This document shows, one piece after another, positions 60,583 through 64,000 of a stretch of 64,000 nucleotides of DNA. The translations under genes were made by a program, and so were the position numbers. The DNA lies in the NCBI GenBank assembly GCA_012064415.1, contig SSNU01000209.1, forward strand, positions 124,001 to 188,000, in the 5' to 3' direction. The number at the start of each line of letters is the position of its first letter. Position 1 is the stretch's first letter. The notes under the pieces were generated by a model. The model saw nothing but the letters and a program-made list of their open reading frames with translations, was not told the origin of the DNA and made no database searches. The stretch comes from Gyrodactylus bullatarudis. Taxonomy: Eukaryota > Platyhelminthes > Monogenea > Gyrodactylidea > Gyrodactylidae.

Positions 60583-62186
60583 ATGTTACTTTGCTATGTC
60601 GCATATTTACTATTTTCATCTTTATGTTTTTGCGACATCAGCATTAGAATGCCATCTATTTCAATCAATAAGGGAGAAATTTATATTTGCTCCAACTTTA
60701 AGTATCCTGACGACATAAATTCGATAGAATATATCACTGAATTTGAGCCTAAATTCAATAGCTCGGCAGTACATCACATGATACTTTATGGATGTGAACA
60801 GAATTTTGATGAAAAGGCAGAATGTGAAAATAACTGTCATCAAATGTTTTATGTATGGGCTCATAATGCTCCAAAATTGACCTTGCCAAATAATGTTGGC
60901 TTTAAAATTGGACCAGGATCAAAATTTAAGTATCTCCAACTCCAGATGCATTATAAAACAGAGGTGGCCACAATTGATGCTTCTGGGATTGATATGAAAA
61001 CTTCAAAAATTGAGAAAAGATACAAGGCTCATATTTATCTTTTAGCGAGTAATTATCTAGGAAGGATTCCAGGTCACAATCCAAGATTTGCCTTGAATAT
61101 TTCCTGTGAATTACAAATAAAAAACCAATGGACTGTGTTTGGTATCAGAACACACGCACATGCTCTTGGCAGAGGCTTGGTTGGCTACCGATATAGAAAC
61201 GGTGAAGTTAGCTTGATTGGAAGAGGAAATCCTCAATTACCTCAGGCCTTTTATCCACCAAACATGCTAGGTTCTTCTAGAAAGCTTATTGATTTACATA
61301 GTGGCGACATTATCATGGCTAGGTGTGTCTATGATTCTAGTGGAAGAAGGAGAGATACATATATCGGATCCACCTTTGAAGATGAAATGTGCAACTACTA
61401 TCTCATGTATTATTCTGAGTGAGTTGGCTGAAACGATATTTTTTCACAATGAACCGCCCATCAGGTTACTCTATAGTTTAATTAGATAAATATCATCGTT
61501 AATCAATAATTCATTGATGATAAATAATGAAAAATTTATTTGTATTAATTTGTAGAAGTGATGAAAATGAAGTGGATGTTTGCATTGATGATAATATTCC
61601 CAATGTTTGGAAGTATGCACCTTTGGATGCTTCTGCCTATGGTCCGGAAAAGTTGGTTGATTCTCTGGATGAAGAAGTTCACCTAAAAGTTTCCATAAGC
61701 AATAATGAGACTCTGTACTTTAACCGGATAAAAGAATGGTTCATTTCCGGGACACCTTTCAGCATTGGGCAAGTATCCTCAATTGATTTTGCACGAGATC
61801 CAGAGAGTGGAAATGAACTGCTCTTCGCTGTACATCGAGGAACAAATGTTTGGGATTCAGGATCTTTCTCAATGACCGATAGGTACATTAAGAATTTCGA
61901 GAACACAGTTGATTTTGCACTGCTCATGATCAATCCAGAGAGCGGAGTAGTTGAACAATATAAAATTGATAAAACACTTGTCCTTCCACATTCAGTGACT
62001 GTGGAAAAGGGGAGGAATGAAGAGGCGATTGCTGTTTATTTCACAGACATTGCATTACATCAGGTTTTCAAGTACGCATGGGGCAAATGGGACGAAGCAG
62101 AGATGATTCTCGGCTCCAAAGGCATTCCAGGCAACGACAACGATCACTTTTGTAAGCCGACCGACGTCAAAGTATCCCCTGATAAA
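60583..62186 (+). CDS. PAM: Peptidylglycine alpha-amidating monooxygenase, PHM plus start of PAL (3' truncated)
   Basis: Two exons (60583-61418, 61556-62186) were read; further exons lie outside or were not found. A signal peptide of about 18 residues (MLLCYVAYLLFSSLCFC) is followed by the PHM domain, with CuA ligands His64, His65 (SAVHHMILYGC) and His123 (LQMHYK) and CuB ligands His191, His193 (THAHALG) and Met269 (DEMCNYYLMYY). Exon 2 enters the PAL beta-propeller: GQVSSIDFA, AVHRGTNVWD (Arg and Trp conserved), LPHSVTV, FTDIALHQVFKYAW and GNDNDHFCKPTDVKVSP. PHM hydroxylates glycine-extended peptides and PAL splits them to C-terminal amides in secretory granules. One gene carries both. An acceptor-like ATCCTTAG lies 6 bases before the ATG. 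Confidence 0.93.
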
Positions 62187-64000
62187 GTAAGATTTCATGA
62201 TCAATTTTCAAATGAATATGAATATTAGCATTAAGGAAGATCTTTATTGATCGATTTGCTCATTTCTCATGGTATTTTTTGTATGCCTATCGAGAAATAA
62301 TTGAACACGTGTATGTTTCTCTCTCTCTTGGAACAGGTTTTGATTTAGTTTCCAAAATTTGTAATTATGTACAATATTACATCCAATTTTCTTACTCTAC
62401 AAGTAAAGATTACAATTGCTCTATTGTTGGAAACTATTTAGGAAACTCAATCTCTATGGTGTAGAGATTTGAAATGAGAAAAGTCATCTCTTGCCTCGTG
62501 ACTGTTCTTCCTATGATTTTGAGCGTATGTCTACGGAAATAAGCAAAATTCTGTTTAATACTATTTAATACAATTTATCCGAATACATTCCTTTTCCAAG
62601 TCTAATTACTAACTGCAGAGTAATCAGGGATAAAAATAAACATATAAGTTGTATTAACAGAATTCCAAGTTAATTTTACTGTTTTAATTAAAAATAGTAA
62701 TAAAGTCTAATCAAGTGATTTTTGTGGAATTTGAAATTTTACCTGCATTTATTTCGGAAATTCAAGTAATTTAGCACGTTGTGGGAAGAAATAAATTTCA
62801 AATCGAATGAGAAAAACAGAAATCCAAAGCGTAGAAAAATAATTTTTCAAAAATTTGAAATGGAAAAAGTATAAGCCCTTTCGATGCCATAGCTAACATC
62901 TAAGAAAGTTTCAAGTTTGATTACTCAAAATTTTACCAATGAGAGGATTTATTTGAAAATTAATTTGTTGAGAGCTCTCAGTTGAAGGGATTTAATTCGA
63001 TCCTATTACAAAACAACTTAATAGATGTTAAAGATTCAAGGTAAAAATTTTAGAGTTAAAAATTGTCACATTTTCAAGAAACTCTTGCTCATGCATAAAA
63101 AATATACCTTTTTCTGAATTAACTATTTGACTACTATGTACATGAATTTAGGAATTCTAGTCCTTTCTGAAAAAGCTCAAATATCAATGGGACTCCAATG
63201 TCTGGCTAATAAAAATATAGAGCTATTCTCTCGATAAATTTTGGGAATTTATGATTTTTATAATAGAAATTCATTTTTTTAGAAATCGGTTTAAAGAAAA
63301 GAAATTTCGAGTTAGTGCTATTTTTCTTATTTTCAAATCTTTGAGTCTCACTCTTGCACGATAATAGACTGTTTCTCAAAATCTCTACGACCATTCTTGT
63401 TTTCTATCTCTATTAGTGATCCTGAAAAATAATGTTTGATCCACCTTGAGATCAACAAAAAATTTGCATTCAAAGATTTAAAAAATCGGTGAAAGTGTGT
63501 TTTTTGGATAGTTTGCGATATGCTCTTAAGAAAGAATCATGAAATCATTGGAGCGAGGTCTATTATAATACAGTGTATATGTTACCGTGTGTCTGGGAAA
63601 TCAGTGAGTGTTGGTAATCAGTGTGACTTTAGTGAGTCTAGCCCTCATTACCTAAACTCACTGAGAAAGTCAGTGAATTGTGTGTCTGGGATTGATTTAC
63701 GAAAATGTTCAAGATGCTGGCAAAATCCTACTTTCAACATAGAAGAACACCGAAAAATTCATATTCTTGATATTGATAGAGAATTTCAAATCAATAATAA
63801 CTAAGAGTTATGAACAAGATGATTTTTATAGAGCTGGTACCGTGAATAAACTGATAGCAAGTAATCAATTAGATGTGATTTTAGTGTCTCAAGTGTCAAA
63901 GATTGAGTGTTCATTGAAAGAGATCAATGCCGAATTTTCCCTTGGAAATGGATAAGGAACATTCAAAAGTAATTGTATTGGAAGTTGTAAAACACTGACC
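62187..64000 (+). other. PAM intron or downstream sequence, partly repetitive
   Basis: After the donor at 62187 no further PAL exon (such as the DGYCNSRI-type block) was recognised before the window ends. About 63230-63500 is a diverged copy of the MITE family (TTTTGGGAATTTATGATTTTTA end, ATCCTGAAAAAT...). A 95-codon frame at 63520-63804 (KCSRCWQNP, then HRKIH) has no domain that I can name and may be chance. Confidence 0.4.

Noticed and set aside
63520..63955. ORFs with KCSRCWQNP and HRKIH that resemble a zinc-binding motif
   Set aside because: The spacing does not fit a known zinc finger, there is no homology I can name, and it sits next to a MITE fragment. Treated as chance.

Overview
This window is animal nuclear DNA. 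It is strongly A+T-rich, with spliced genes on both strands and GT-AG introns. All recognisable genes are conserved metazoan ones: RPS9, CCDC115, a discoidin-domain receptor, IGBP1, a KIAA1143 homologue, ZNRD2, NDUFS4, VPS72/YL1, a microcephalin-like protein, an M17 leucine aminopeptidase, an NSP/BCAR3-type adaptor, and a peptidylglycine alpha-amidating monooxygenase (PAM). I cannot name the species. Very short introns (23-29 nt), acceptor-like sites just before most start codons and closely spaced same-strand gene pairs suggest a lineage that uses spliced-leader trans-splicing (some copepods, chaetognaths, rotifers and flatworms do). A PHM domain followed by a PAL domain in one PAM gene differs from insects, where the two activities are separate genes.

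Layout. 1.1-4.0 kb: a divergent PKA-like kinase gene, minus strand. 4.7-6.1 kb: RPS9, minus strand, whose probable 5'-UTR intron or outron holds four diverged tandem units with compensatory base pairing, possibly non-coding RNAs. 6.3-6.8 kb: CCDC115, minus strand, with a 23-nt intron. 7.3-46.3 kb: one large plus-strand gene, a discoidin-domain receptor assembled here from 13 exons whose reading phases all agree. It ends in a stop and a polyA signal with no kinase domain. Its introns (up to about 8.6 kb) carry foldback elements, MITE-like repeats and a tRNA-derived SINE. 47.1-55.4 kb: a dense cluster with IGBP1 > KIAA1143 (+), ZNRD2 (-), NDUFS4 > VPS72 (+), MCPH1-like (-) and LAP (+). 56.3-60.5 kb: NSP-family adaptor, minus strand. 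60.6 kb to the right edge: PAM, plus strand, 3' truncated by the window.

The genes do not form one pathway. They are mostly housekeeping genes (translation, V-ATPase assembly, PP2A regulation, complex I, SWR1/SRCAP chromatin, DNA-damage BRCT, proteolysis) plus signalling and secretory genes. The two head-to-tail pairs, IGBP1-KIAA1143 and NDUFS4-VPS72, look operon-like: the upstream polyA signal overlaps or directly precedes the stop codon, and a splice acceptor lies about 90-110 nt downstream. No prokaryotic system, CRISPR array or autonomous transposase was seen. The most interesting signals are the mini-introns, the operon/trans-splicing signature (including a KIAA1143 homologue with no genomic ATG where one is expected), the structured tandem units at RPS9, and the kinase-less receptor.
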